A stretch of DNA of 48,750 bases from contig JAZQMY010000073.1 of the NCBI GenBank assembly GCA_045627045.1, positions 1 to 48,750 of the forward strand, written 5' to 3'. Within the stretch, counting starts at the first letter, position 1; every line of letters begins with the position of its first letter. A program made the position numbers and the translations under genes. Source of the stretch: SIG351 sp045627045 (GTDB lineage Bacteria > Bacillota > Clostridia > HGM11327). Positions 40,610 to 48,750 of this stretch are shown piece after piece. Below the pieces are notes generated by a model that made no database searches, was not told the origin of the DNA, and saw only the letters and a program-made list of their open reading frames with translations.

Positions 40610-40636
40610 ATCCCGGATTCACCATCCGGGATTTTT
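40610..40636 (+). terminator. Intrinsic terminator
   Basis: ATCCCGGAT and ATCCGGGAT form a 9-bp stem around TCACC, followed by five T, just after the beta-helix gene. Confidence 0.9.
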
Positions 40637-40651
40637 CATATATTGCAGGCC

Positions 40652-41533
40652 TCAATCCTCTATGAATTCATCTATTTCATCATAAAGAAGCCTTCTCTTG
40701 TTTTTATCGAGTTTCACAAGCGGCAAACGCAAATTTTCTCCGCACAAGCCAAGATATGCCGCCGCAGCCTTCACGGGAATCGGGTTTACATCCGCAAAAA
40801 GCATTTTTATCACAGGGTAAAGGCGTTTTTGCAGCTTTGCCGCAGAAAATGTATTTCCTTCAAACCAATCGTGTGCCATCTGTGCCGTTTCAGTCGGGAA
40901 TATGTTTGATATGACAGATATCGTGCCTTTTGCGCCTATCGAGTACATAGGAACTGAAATATCGTCATTTCCGCTGTATATGTCAGTTTTTCCCTTGCAC
41001 AGGACAGCCATTTCCACCGCCTGCGCCATATTTCCGCTTGCTTCCTTTATTCCGACAACATTCGGTATGTCAGAAAGCTTTTTCATTGTATCAGGCATAA
41101 TATTCACGCCCGTTCTTGACGGCACGTTATACACTATCACAGGCAACGCAATTTTTCCGCAGACGGCTGAATAATGCTCAAACAATCCTGCCTGAGAGGT
41201 TTTATTGTAATACGGCGTCACCATAAGAAGTGCATCAGGCGAAAGCTCCTCTGCCTGCCTTGCAAATGCTATTGTCGCCCCGGTATCATTTGAGCCGGCG
41301 CCGACCAAAAGCTTCACTCTGCCGTTTATTTTCTCCTTTGCAAATCGTATTATTTCAAGTTTTTCCTTCTCCCGAAGCACTGCCGCCTCACCCGTTGTTC
41401 CGCACACAAGCAATGCGTCAACGCCTCCCGATATCTGGAATTCAATTATTCTCTCAAATGCTTCATAATCAACATTACCCTCATCGTCAAACGGCGTTAT
41501 CAATGCCGTGCATATTCCCTTGAATACAGTCAT
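40652..41533 (-). CDS. dapA: 4-hydroxy-tetrahydrodipicolinate synthase
   Basis: 293 residues, the family's usual length. Condenses pyruvate with aspartate semialdehyde in lysine/diaminopimelate synthesis. Active-site residues are in place: CGTTGEA (44-50) with the two Thr, Tyr135 and Arg140 in YNVPSRTG, and the Schiff-base Lys163 in GIKEASG. In Bacillus dapA also closes the pnp/ylxY/mlpA neighbourhood. ATG 41533 with AAAGGAG upstream; that ribosome site is in the arm of a hairpin. Confidence 0.95.
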   Translation of the reverse strand: MTVFKGICTALITPFDDEGNVDYEAFERIIEFQISGGVDALLVCGTTGEAAVLREKEKLEIIRFAKEKINGRVKLLVGAGSNDTGATIAFARQAEELSPDALLMVTPYYNKTSQAGLFEHYSAVCGKIALPVIVYNVPSRTGVNIMPDTMKKLSDIPNVVGIKEASGNMAQAVEMAVLCKGKTDIYSGNDDISVPMYSIGAKGTISVISNIFPTETAQMAHDWFEGNTFSAAKLQKRLYPVIKMLFADVNPIPVKAAAAYLGLCGENLRLPLVKLDKNKRRLLYDEIDEFIED

Positions 41534-41540
41534 AATAAAA

Positions 41541-41587
41541 AGCTCCTTTCAGGTTTATCCGTTACAGATTATGTTCCTGAAGGAGCT
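41541..41587 (-). promoter_or_regulatory. Hairpin covering the dapA ribosome site (attenuator or terminator)
   Basis: On the - strand AGCTCCTTCAGG pairs with CCTGAAAGGAGCT with one bulge, and is followed by TTTT. The second arm contains the dapA Shine-Dalgarno, so the same structure could end upstream transcription and block dapA translation. Confidence 0.5.
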
Positions 41588-41612
41588 GATGTTATTCAAT
41601 TATTATCTTATA

Positions 41613-42866
41613 TTATCTGAGAATGCTGATTTTTCTCTTGTGCGTTTCGCCGACTACTGCAACGGCCTCTTTTTCCGGATTCCCGAAGGCAAATCTTGCG
41701 GCTTCCTTTATATCCTCATTTGAAACAACCATATACTTTTCAAATATCTCTTCATCCGTGTATTTCGTCCTGAAGAGCTCGCTCTTGCCGTATCTTGACA
41801 TCACGGACATAGTGCTTTCGGTCTCAAGCTTCATTGCTGAAATTATGTTCCGCTTTGTTCTTGAAAGCTCGCGTTCCGTTACGCCGTTTTCGATGATATC
41901 GTTTATCTCTTCTCTCATTATTCTGCAAATGGTATCGGTATTCTCTGCCGAAAAGCTTGTATTCACTAAAAAAACGCCGTTTTCTTCATAGAAAAGAGTG
42001 GAAGCATCAACGTTATACACAAGGCCCTTTTCTTCCCTTAGCCTTCTGAAAAGTCTTGACGAGCCGTCCGAGCCGAGTATTCCGGCAAGCAACGTAAATG
42101 CGTACATTTTTTCATCAAAAAGAGATACCGCAGGCCAGCCTGCAACAAGCTGAAGCTGTCCCGTGTCACGCTTTGAGTAAAAATAGCCACCGTTTATCTC
42201 TGCGTGTCCTGCCTTGATGTCGGACTCTTTTTCGCCGTTTTCATTTGCAAAGCGGCTTTTTTCGATCACTGAAAAGACTTCGTTTTCATCGATTGCGCCT
42301 GCAACTGAAATGACCATTCTTTCCGGTTGGAAATGCTTTGAATAGAAAGAAGAAATATCTTCTCTGGAAAATGAGCTTACGTTTTTTCTGTTGCCGAGAA
42401 CAGGCATTCCCACAGGGTGCTCCCTGAACATATTTGACATCAGGACTTCCTGCGCCGCATCCTCAGGATCATCGTTTGCCGAAGCGATTTCCTCGATTAT
42501 TACTTTCTTCTCGTTCTCGATATCCGCTTTATCAAAAAGAGGGTCTCCTGCAATATCAAGTATGAGGTCAAGTGCCTTTGATATCTGCTCTGCAAGCACC
42601 TTTATATAAATACACGTGCACTCCTCTGCGGTATATGCGTTCAGAGTTCCGCCGAGGTCATCCGCTTCTTCGGAAATCTGCTGAGCCGAACGTCTTGACG
42701 TTCCTTTGAAAAGCATATGCTCTATGAAATGCGCTATGCCGTTTGTTTCTTTTGTTTCATAAACGGATCCGCTTCTGATATAAATGCCTGCCGATGCCGA
42801 TTTCATGTACGGCATAGGTTCAAGTATCACAGTCAGTCCGTTTTCATATATCTTTTTCTTTATCAT
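41613..42866 (-). CDS. M16-family zinc peptidase (mlpA/ymxG-like)
   Basis: 417 residues. The inverted zinc motif HFIEH (46-50) and the downstream Glu of NEKKVIIEEI (~126) are those of the insulinase/processing-peptidase family. The C-terminal half is the second, inactive M16 domain. In Bacillus the homologue follows ylxY in the same neighbourhood, as here. Cytosolic, with unclear substrate. Spaced 16 bases from the upstream gene. Confidence 0.88.
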   Translation of the reverse strand: MIKKKIYENGLTVILEPMPYMKSASAGIYIRSGSVYETKETNGIAHFIEHMLFKGTSRRSAQQISEEADDLGGTLNAYTAEECTCIYIKVLAEQISKALDLILDIAGDPLFDKADIENEKKVIIEEIASANDDPEDAAQEVLMSNMFREHPVGMPVLGNRKNVSSFSREDISSFYSKHFQPERMVISVAGAIDENEVFSVIEKSRFANENGEKESDIKAGHAEINGGYFYSKRDTGQLQLVAGWPAVSLFDEKMYAFTLLAGILGSDGSSRLFRRLREEKGLVYNVDASTLFYEENGVFLVNTSFSAENTDTICRIMREEINDIIENGVTERELSRTKRNIISAMKLETESTMSVMSRYGKSELFRTKYTDEEIFEKYMVVSNEDIKEAARFAFGNPEKEAVAVVGETHKRKISILR

Positions 42867-42882
42867 TTATACTTTTCCGTAT

Positions 42883-43596
42883 CTATCTTGTCAGTTCGCT
42901 GACGGTAACAAATTCTCTGCCGCTCTCCCGCACAATTTTTATGATTTCGGGAAGTGCCGAAACCGTATTCTCTGTCGGGTGCGCAAGAATTATTGCGCCG
43001 TCATGAACATTCTTTTTTATTCTTTTTATTATTGCTTCGGTGCCGTCTCCACGCCAGTCTATCGTATCAACGCTCCACATCACCGTGGTGCACCCAAGCT
43101 CTGCTGCCGCCTTCAGCGTTGCATCGGAGAACTCACCGTACGGCGGAGCAAAAAGGACAGGTGCCCTTCCCGATGCCGAAAAAATTGCTTCGGCTGCTTT
43201 TTTTATTTCATTCAGGTTTCCCTGATAATCAAGCTCCGACATATGCTCATGGCCGTAGCCGTGAGAACCTATCTCATGGCCGTCGGCAATTATCATCTCC
43301 AGAAGCTCTGCATTATTCTCCGCCCAGCTTCCGCCGATAAAAAATGTGGCTCTGACTTTCTCTTTTTTGAGTATTTCAAGTATAGGCCCTATGTATTCTT
43401 CTCCCCACACAACATTTATTGTAAGAGAAACTTCCTTCTTATCGGCTTTTCCCTTATAGATGGGGTTATTGCTCATTACGTTTATCGCATCAAGCGTTCC
43501 GTTTATGCCTATCAGCACCCACGCAACCGCCAGAAGCATTACTATAATCAGATTGACCGCACCGATCTTTCTCAGTGGGATTTTGATCAGCTTCAT
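42883..43596 (-). CDS. YlxY-like polysaccharide deacetylase homologue
   Basis: 237 residues. An N-terminal membrane anchor (about 14-32) is followed by a NodB-type deacetylase fold: ATFFIGGSW, GHEIGSHGYGHEHM and FAPPYGEFS. The first motif, normally TFDD, reads LTINVVWGEEY, so the catalytic Asp seems replaced by Asn, while both metal His of the second motif remain. It may thus be inactive or altered, as suspected for Bacillus YlxY. Located between pnp and the M16 peptidase as in Bacillus. Confidence 0.8.
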   Translation of the reverse strand: MKLIKIPLRKIGAVNLIIVMLLAVAWVLIGINGTLDAINVMSNNPIYKGKADKKEVSLTINVVWGEEYIGPILEILKKEKVRATFFIGGSWAENNAELLEMIIADGHEIGSHGYGHEHMSELDYQGNLNEIKKAAEAIFSASGRAPVLFAPPYGEFSDATLKAAAELGCTTVMWSVDTIDWRGDGTEAIIKRIKKNVHDGAIILAHPTENTVSALPEIIKIVRESGREFVTVSELTR

Positions 43597-43682
43597 TTTG
43601 TTCCGTCCTGTTTGTTTTTTACTACACTATATTCAGAACGGGCTGAAATATGCATCTGATCACACGCTTATATTTTTAAGAA

Positions 43683-43716
43683 AAAGCCTCCGCAAACATT
43701 TCTGTCCGGAGGCTTT
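43683..43716 (-). terminator. Terminator after pnp
   Basis: AAAGCCTCCG and CGGAGGCTTT make a 10-bp stem with a 14-base loop; on the - strand the arm runs into TTTTTCTT. It separates pnp from the ylxY-like gene. Confidence 0.8.
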
Positions 43717-43740
43717 CGTGTATTACTTAATTAGGAAGGA

Positions 43741-45951
43741 TCACTCAGCCTGAGGCTCTTTATTTTCCTTTTTTCTGTCGTCCTTCTTATCATCGCGCTT
43801 TCTGTCGAAGTGCTTTCTTTCCGGTCTGTCACCCTTATCAGCTTTGTCAGCCTTTTCAGGTCTTTCGGGAAGTGTATCCTTGATAGAAAGATCGACTCTG
43901 CCCTTTTCGTCAATGTTGATTACCTTTACATTTACAACATCACCGAGCTTGAGAACATCTTCTACCTTTTCAACTCTGTCATATGACATCTTTGAAATGT
44001 GGCACATACCCTGCTTGCCCGGAAGAATCTCCATGAATGCACCGTAGCTTTCGATTCTTGTTACAGTGCCCTTGTAAATCTTGCCAACTTCAACCTCAAC
44101 AACGATATCCTCTACCATCTTGAGAGCCTTCATGCCTGATTCCTGATCCTGAGCATAAATGAATACCTTGCCGTCATCATCAATATCCATCTTGACGCCT
44201 GTGTCAGCAATGATCTGGTTGATGACCTTGCCTCCGGGTCCGATAACTTCACGGATCTTGTCAGGATTGATGTTCATTCTGATGATCTTGGGAGCATACT
44301 TGCTGAGCTCCGGACGAGGAGCATCGATTACTTCGAGCATCTTGCCGAGGATGAAGAGACGTCCCTGACGAGCCTGTCCGAGAGCTGTCTCGAATACGCC
44401 GCGGTTGATACCGTCGATCTTCATATCCATCTGGATAGCTGTGATACCCTTTGCAGTACCTGCTACCTTGAAGTCCATATCGCCGAGGAAGTCCTCGAGA
44501 CCCTGAATATCAGAGAGAACTGCAAGATTATCGCTCTTCTTGTCCTTGATAAGACCCATTGCGATACCTGCAACAGGAGCCTTGATCGGTACGCCTGCAT
44601 CCATAAGTGCAAGTGTGCTGCCGCAGACAGAAGCCTGTGATGTTGAACCGTTTGAAGACATAACTTCAGATACAACACGAATTGTGTATGGGAATTCGTC
44701 CTCTGACGGGATAACAGGCTCAAGTGCTCTTTCTGCAAGAGCGCCGTGACCGATTTCACGTCTGCCGGGACCTCTCATAGCCTTTGCTTCACCTGTTGTG
44801 TACGGCGGCATATTGTAGTGGTGGATGTATCTCTTTGAGTCATCCTCCCAAAGTCCGTCGAGCATCTGAACGTGTGTCTTTGCGCCGAGGGTACATACTG
44901 AAAGAACCTGTGTCTGACCTCTTGTGAAGAGACCTGTACCGTGTGTTCTGGGAGTAAGACCTACCTGAACAGTGATAGGACGAATTTCCGTAAGTGATCT
45001 TCCGTCAGGACGAACGCCTTCATCGAGAATACGCCTTCTCATTGTTTCCTTTGTGATATTGTAAACAACTTCGTCGATTTCCCAGTTACGCTCCTCAGGG
45101 ATTGTCTCTGCGAAATGTGCATGGATTGCTTCAGAAGCAGCGTTCTGTGCAACTTCTCTCTCTGCACGTACGAAGTGGTTCATTGCTTCCTGAATAAGAG
45201 GAGTAGCGAAAGGACGAACCATAGCGTCGATATCGTCTCCTGCGATCTGAAGCGGGAATTCCTTCTTCGGCTTGCCGCATTCGCGAACGATCTGCTCCTG
45301 GAATTCAACAATCTTCTTGATGTACTCATGTGCGAGCATGATAGCATCGAGCATCTTGTCTTCCGGAACTTCCTTTGCGCCTGCTTCAACCATGAGGATG
45401 TTATCCTTTGTACCTGAAACAGTAAGAGCAAGGTCGCTCTTCTCTCTCTGGGCTGAATTAGGATTGATAATAAGCTCACCGTCAACAAGTCCTACTGCAA
45501 CTGAACCCGTAGGTCCCTCGAACGGGATATCTGAAATTGAAAGAGCTACTGATGAGCCGATCATTGCAAATACATCCGGCGGGAATTCAGGATCAACTGA
45601 CAAAGGAGTTGCTACGACCAATACGTCGTTTCTCATTCCGTGAGGGAAAAGAGGACGGATAGGTCTGTCTATAAGTCTTGATGTAAGGATACCCTTATCT
45701 GTGGGCTTGCCTTCACGCTTGATGAAGCCTCCCGGGATTCTGCCTACTGCGTAGAGCTTCTCCATGAACTCAACGCTGAGAGGGAAGAAATCCATACCCG
45801 GTCTGGGCTCCTTGGATGCTGTTACTGCAACGAAAACAACTGTTTCGCCGTAAGAAACTACGCAGGCGCCGTTTGCCTGTTCAGCCATTCTGCCGATCTC
45901 TACTGAAAGAGTCTGTCCGGCAAGCTCCATGGAATACTTTTTAACTTCCAT
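43741..45951 (-). CDS. pnp: Polynucleotide phosphorylase
   Basis: 736 residues from ATG 45951 (AAAGGAG upstream; the frame extends to 45993 without a ribosome site). Two RNase PH domains, the second with RGQTQVLSV and MSSNGSTSQASVCG, then a KH domain (IREVIGPGGKVINQI, about 563-577) and an S1 domain (GKIYKGTVTRIESYGAFMEI). It degrades RNA 3'-5' with phosphate and works in the degradosome. The C-terminal tail is Lys/Asp/Arg-rich and disordered. Confidence 0.97.
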   Translation of the reverse strand: MEVKKYSMELAGQTLSVEIGRMAEQANGACVVSYGETVVFVAVTASKEPRPGMDFFPLSVEFMEKLYAVGRIPGGFIKREGKPTDKGILTSRLIDRPIRPLFPHGMRNDVLVVATPLSVDPEFPPDVFAMIGSSVALSISDIPFEGPTGSVAVGLVDGELIINPNSAQREKSDLALTVSGTKDNILMVEAGAKEVPEDKMLDAIMLAHEYIKKIVEFQEQIVRECGKPKKEFPLQIAGDDIDAMVRPFATPLIQEAMNHFVRAEREVAQNAASEAIHAHFAETIPEERNWEIDEVVYNITKETMRRRILDEGVRPDGRSLTEIRPITVQVGLTPRTHGTGLFTRGQTQVLSVCTLGAKTHVQMLDGLWEDDSKRYIHHYNMPPYTTGEAKAMRGPGRREIGHGALAERALEPVIPSEDEFPYTIRVVSEVMSSNGSTSQASVCGSTLALMDAGVPIKAPVAGIAMGLIKDKKSDNLAVLSDIQGLEDFLGDMDFKVAGTAKGITAIQMDMKIDGINRGVFETALGQARQGRLFILGKMLEVIDAPRPELSKYAPKIIRMNINPDKIREVIGPGGKVINQIIADTGVKMDIDDDGKVFIYAQDQESGMKALKMVEDIVVEVEVGKIYKGTVTRIESYGAFMEILPGKQGMCHISKMSYDRVEKVEDVLKLGDVVNVKVINIDEKGRVDLSIKDTLPERPEKADKADKGDRPERKHFDRKRDDKKDDRKKENKEPQAE

Positions 45952-46088
45952 TTTTCTCCTTTCATTCGTCATCACCGCATTATGCCGCATCACCTTGCAA
46001 ATAAAGCTTTATTCACTGCCGCATATGCTCCGACGAGAATCTGTATATATTTATTTTATTTTTGCCTGTGTTTGTTATAAAGAATGCA

Positions 46089-46115
46089 CGGGCAGGCATC
46101 GAAGATACCCGCCCG
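46089..46115 (-). other. Hairpin between rpsO and pnp
   Basis: A 12-bp stem with two G-T pairs around three bases on the - strand. No strong T-run follows. It may be a processing or partial termination site, as in other rpsO-pnp operons. Confidence 0.5.
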
Positions 46116-46143
46116 ATGAGCAGCCTTTCCAAGAATCCGGGGA

Positions 46144-46407
46144 TTACTTTCTCAATCCGCACTTAGCAACGATATCACGGTAACGGTTGATATCTGTCTG
46201 CTCGAGGTATGAAAGAAGACCCTTTCTCTTACCAACCATCATGAGGAGGCCACGTCTTGAATGCTTATCAAGCTTGTTGACCTTAAGATGCTCGTTGAGG
46301 TGGTTGATTCTCTCTGTGAGGAGAGCGATCTGAACTTCCGGTGAACCTGTGTCGCCTTCGTGTGTTCTGAACTGTTCAATGATTTCCGTTTTTCTTGCCT
46401 TATCCAT
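46144..46407 (-). CDS. rpsO: 30S ribosomal protein S15
   Basis: 87 residues, close to the universal length (88-89). Motifs are typical: DTGSPEVQIALLTERINHLN and HSRRGLLMMVGKRKGLLSYL, which binds 16S rRNA at the three-way junction. GGAGGT precedes ATG 46407. It precedes pnp as in most bacteria. Confidence 0.97.
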   Translation of the reverse strand: MDKARKTEIIEQFRTHEGDTGSPEVQIALLTERINHLNEHLKVNKLDKHSRRGLLMMVGKRKGLLSYLEQTDINRYRDIVAKCGLRK

Positions 46408-46496
46408 AGTAGGATACCTCCATAAATTTAATAATACGCCTCAAGACTGAGCTGACGACGGAGTATTCGTGCAACTTAGCCATGGGCAAACTGTGC
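46408..46496 (-). promoter_or_regulatory. rpsO leader, possible S15 autoregulatory RNA
   Basis: About 90 untranslated bases precede the ribosome site; AATAC and GTATT can pair around an inner CTCA/TGAG stem. S15 leaders in Firmicutes are known to regulate translation. Assignment here is by position and weak pairing only. Confidence 0.3.
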
Positions 46497-46502
46497 TTTT
46501 AT

Positions 46503-46531
46503 ATTATAGCACATCTGCAGTTTTTTGTAAA
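46503..46531 (-). promoter_or_regulatory. rpsO promoter
   Basis: On the - strand TTTACA (46531-46526), 17-base spacer, TATAAT (46508-46503). Confidence 0.75.
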
Positions 46532-46597
46532 GGGTATTTTTCACAAATATGCGGAGATTTTCCGAAAACTGTGTGAAAACTACCGTATAAAGCAAAA

Positions 46598-46630
46598 CAG
46601 AAGACCATTCCGCAAGGAAAAGGTCTTCTG
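46598..46630 (-). terminator. Terminator after the SPFH protein gene
   Basis: CAGAAGACC and GGTCTTCTG form a 9-bp stem around 15 bases, with GTTTTG following on the - strand. Confidence 0.7.
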
Positions 46631-46644
46631 CTGAAAGTTCTCGA

Positions 46645-48069
46645 TTACTTAATGTCTGATTCGTTGAAAGGATCGCCGCACTCAGGGCAGAACTTCGGAA
46701 CGTTTGTAGGATCCTCAGGTTCCCAGCCGCACTTGTCACACTTGTACTGAGGTACGCCTGCAGGCTCCTTTGCTCCGCATTCAGAGCAGAACTTACCCTT
46801 GTTTACTGCGCCGCATGAACATGTCCAGCCATTCGGAGCAGGTCTCTTTGCGCCGCACTCAGGGCAGAACTTGCCTGTTGCAACTGCGCCGCATGAGCAA
46901 GTCCAGCTGTCTGCCGGCTTGGGCTCGGGCTTCTTTGATCCGCACTCAGGGCAGAACTTACCTGTTACAACTGCGCCGCAAGCACATGTCCAGCTGTCAC
47001 CCTTAGGTGCTGCCGGTGCTGCGGGAGCTGCAGGCTGCTGTGCCTGCTGTTGCTGCTGACCCATTGCAAAAAGATTCTGAGCTGTTGCAGCAGCACCGCC
47101 GTTATTATTCATTGCCATACCCATTCCCATGAAGCCTGTCATTGCACCTGCTGTGTTGGAAGCGGCAGCCTTCATAGCATCAGCCTGAGCTCCAACGAGA
47201 GTAGCGCCTGCCATCGTAGGATCCTTGAGCATTGCAGTACGCTGTGCCTGCTTGATGAGCTCTGCATCCTCTTCGGGAAGAGTTACGGTTGAAAGTGAAA
47301 TATTTACTACCTTGAGACCTCTGAGCTCGCTCCACTTTGCAGAAAGAGCTTCGTTCATCGCATTTTCAAGATCAGTTGTGTGTCCCATAATCTGATTAGG
47401 ACGGAGCTCCATATCTGAAAGTCTTGAAAGAGCCGGCTGGAGAGCTGAAATAAATTCGCTCTTGAGCTGCGCATCAAGTTCAGTTCTTGAATATGATTCT
47501 GATACGTTGCCGCATACGTTAGCATAGAAAAGAATAGGGTCTGAGATCTTGTATGAATATACGCCTGCACATCTGAGCGCAACGTCTATATCAAGACCGA
47601 TCTTGGAATCAACTACTCTGAAAGGAACAGGATTCGGAGTACCAAACTTATTGTCAATAAGTTCCTTTGTGTTGAAATAATAGATTCTCTGATCCTTGCC
47701 CGTGTCGCCGCCAAAAGTAAATCTCTTACCAATAGCCTTGAATGTATCAAGAATGCTTGTTCCGAGCTTTCCTGAGAAAATACTCGGTTCAGTTGAAGAA
47801 TCCCACTTGAATTCTCCCGGTTCAGCGCAAAGCTCAACTACCTTGCCCTGCTCAACGATGATCATACACTGTCCGTCTGCAACGGCAATTACTGATCCGT
47901 TTGAAATAATGTTGTCGCTACCCTTTGTGTTTGCAGAACGTGAGCTTGTACGCTTTACGCCCTTTGTAACCATGATTTCCTTGGGCATTGCTTCACAGTA
48001 GAAGTACTCTTTCCACTGATCTGCCATTACGCCGCCGATGGCGCCTGCGATTGCTTTAATAAGTCCCAT
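46645..48069 (-). CDS. SPFH/virion-core-like protein with C-terminal zinc ribbons
   Basis: 474 residues, like Bacillus YdjI. The N-terminal 300 residues form an SPFH-like domain (YFYCEAMPKEIMVTKGV, then IGLDIDVALRCAGVYSYKI). A Gln/Ala/Pro linker follows (about 340-365), then four zinc ribbons with repeated WTCxCGA and GKFCPECGxK, the last CDKCGW...FCPECGD. Such proteins are thought to organise membrane domains in stress. ATG 48069 with GAAGGGAG upstream. Confidence 0.85.
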   Translation of the reverse strand: MGLIKAIAGAIGGVMADQWKEYFYCEAMPKEIMVTKGVKRTSSRSANTKGSDNIISNGSVIAVADGQCMIIVEQGKVVELCAEPGEFKWDSSTEPSIFSGKLGTSILDTFKAIGKRFTFGGDTGKDQRIYYFNTKELIDNKFGTPNPVPFRVVDSKIGLDIDVALRCAGVYSYKISDPILFYANVCGNVSESYSRTELDAQLKSEFISALQPALSRLSDMELRPNQIMGHTTDLENAMNEALSAKWSELRGLKVVNISLSTVTLPEEDAELIKQAQRTAMLKDPTMAGATLVGAQADAMKAAASNTAGAMTGFMGMGMAMNNNGGAAATAQNLFAMGQQQQQAQQPAAPAAPAAPKGDSWTCACGAVVTGKFCPECGSKKPEPKPADSWTCSCGAVATGKFCPECGAKRPAPNGWTCSCGAVNKGKFCSECGAKEPAGVPQYKCDKCGWEPEDPTNVPKFCPECGDPFNESDIK

Positions 48070-48107
48070 ATTTTTTCTCCCTTCGGTTTTGTTTTCTGTT
48101 ATTTATT

Positions 48108-48136
48108 ATTTTAACATAAAATATTAATTTTTTCAA
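48108..48136 (-). promoter_or_regulatory. Promoter of the SPFH protein gene
   Basis: On the - strand TTGAAA (48136-48131), 17-base spacer, TAAAAT (48113-48108), in a very AT-rich stretch. Confidence 0.6.
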
Positions 48137-48186
48137 TAATAAAAATCAATTTGATAAATTTTTCCTGAATTCGGGTCTGCCGTATA

Positions 48187-48750
48187 TCAGAAGTGCCTTC
48201 CACCACCGGAAAAGCTACTTCCGCTCGAACTGTGTCCGCTCGAGTACGAAGATCTTCCCGAGCTGCTTGAACTTACCCTTACCCTTGAAACATTCTTGTA
48301 AAGGAAGGATACCTTCTTGTCCCTGAGCTCAAAGCTGTCCTTGATAATGCTGTCGTTTGCCAGAGAAGCAGTCTTGACGGGTTTCATCTTGTTCTTCATC
48401 TTTGAAAGATTGATCAGGGATACGATCAGACCTGCTATCACACCGAAGAATATCGGTCCTTCCCAACCTACTTCAGGTGCCTGAACGTCTCCTGTTGTAT
48501 AAAGCTCTTCAATCTTTTCAATATAAAGGTACATCGCCTCGGCATAGTTGCCGTCTGCCATAAGAGGATAGATATAATCGTCTATCGTGTTTATCGTTCT
48601 GTATGTAAGAAGATTCTGAACCTCGCTGCAGCCCTCGACGGTGCACGCACGCTGCCGCTCGCCGGACGTCGCCGCGGTCGCGACACGATTCGTCGTCCAC
48701 GTCTCGCTCCACACGTGCTCGTGAGTCGGCTCGTCAGGTTCATCCGGCTC
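48187..48750 (-). CDS. C-terminal part of a TPM/YgcG-like membrane protein, with a likely chimeric 5' end
   Basis: From about residue 45 to the end of the frame, the product has a lumenal helix region, one membrane helix (FFGVIAGLIVSLINL) and a Ser/Gly-rich tail ending SGGGRHF, the usual end of TPM-domain proteins; YdjI-type neighbours are typical. The upstream ~110 bases are very GC-rich and encode EHVWSETWTTNRVATAATSG and CTVEGC, a surface-protein repeat unlike TPM proteins. The frame stays open to the window edge, but the join is probably an assembly artefact. Confidence 0.6.
   Translation of the reverse strand, partial: EPDEPDEPTHEHVWSETWTTNRVATAATSGERQRACTVEGCSEVQNLLTYRTINTIDDYIYPLMADGNYAEAMYLYIEKIEELYTTGDVQAPEVGWEGPIFFGVIAGLIVSLINLSKMKNKMKPVKTASLANDSIIKDSFELRDKKVSFLYKNVSRVRVSSSSSGRSSYSSGHSSSGSSFSGGGRHF

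Noticed and set aside
42784..43659. 291-codon + strand frame opposite the YlxY-like gene
   Set aside because: Antisense to a gene with clear NodB motifs; Cys/Tyr/Phe-rich product typical of shadow frames.
46476..46739. 87-codon - strand frame overlapping the SPFH gene end and the rpsO promoter
   Set aside because: Overlaps a terminator and a consensus promoter, has no ribosome site and no family resemblance.
46800..47000. Repeated ~100-base units considered as a DNA repeat element
   Set aside because: They are the tandem zinc-ribbon codons of the SPFH protein, in frame.

Overview
The window holds most of an integrated, podovirus-like temperate phage (about 1 to 38,150) followed by a chromosomal block (about 38,150 to 48,750) of a low-to-moderate-GC Gram-positive bacterium. 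The chromosomal order rpsO, pnp, ylxY-like deacetylase homologue, M16 peptidase (mlpA/ymxG-like), dapA is the order known from Bacillus and Clostridia, and ribosome binding sites are strong AGGAGG types, so a Clostridia-class (Ruminococcus/Oscillospira-like) gut bacterium is the best guess. The last ~110 bases are strikingly GC-rich and look like a chimeric contig end.

Prophage, late region (1-24,609, leftward). From a promoter at 24,581-24,609 the order is small terminase, metallophosphoesterase, large terminase, a small head gene, P22-type portal, a Prp-like cysteine protease, scaffold, N4-gp56-type major capsid, small head/connector genes, tail proteins, a glycine-rich internal virion protein, a 3,462-residue polyvalent protein, and a BppU-like receptor-binding baseplate gene cut by the window edge. 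There is no tape-measure gene, consistent with a short tail. Scaffold and capsid both begin with LQLFA, the site cut by Prp proteases, matching the protease encoded between portal and scaffold. Lysis genes and the left attachment site must lie outside the window.

Between late and early regions (24,580-25,965) sits an oppositely oriented cassette: a textbook promoter whose 17-bp spacer is almost exactly a perfect palindrome, two unknown genes (the second strongly acidic), a 58-residue helix-turn-helix gene and a bidirectional terminator. This is the layout of an anti-CRISPR/aca operon and is the most interesting candidate for an undescribed system here.

Prophage, early region (35,180 down to 25,966, leftward). 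From a PR-like promoter run a Cro-type regulator, many small genes, YqaJ exonuclease, RecT annealase, SSB, a replisome organizer, a DUF1064 nuclease-like protein, a circularly permuted C5 cytosine methyltransferase with a second gene overprinted in another frame, and several Cys-rich small proteins. Most junctions are 4-bp ATGA overlaps. Rightward from the same switch are the LexA-like CI repressor, a four-helix membrane protein co-transcribed with it (candidate exclusion/defence gene), and a tyrosine integrase next to the 3' end of tRNA-Ser(GGA), the likely attachment site.

Chromosomal part. tRNA-Ser, a beta-helix glycosidase-like protein on the + strand, then on the - strand dapA, M16 peptidase, YlxY-like protein, polynucleotide phosphorylase, ribosomal protein S15, an SPFH/virion-core-like protein with C-terminal zinc ribbons, and the C-terminal part of a TPM-type membrane protein. 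No intergenic stretch exceeds about 300 bases. No CRISPR array, rRNA gene or insertion sequence was seen.
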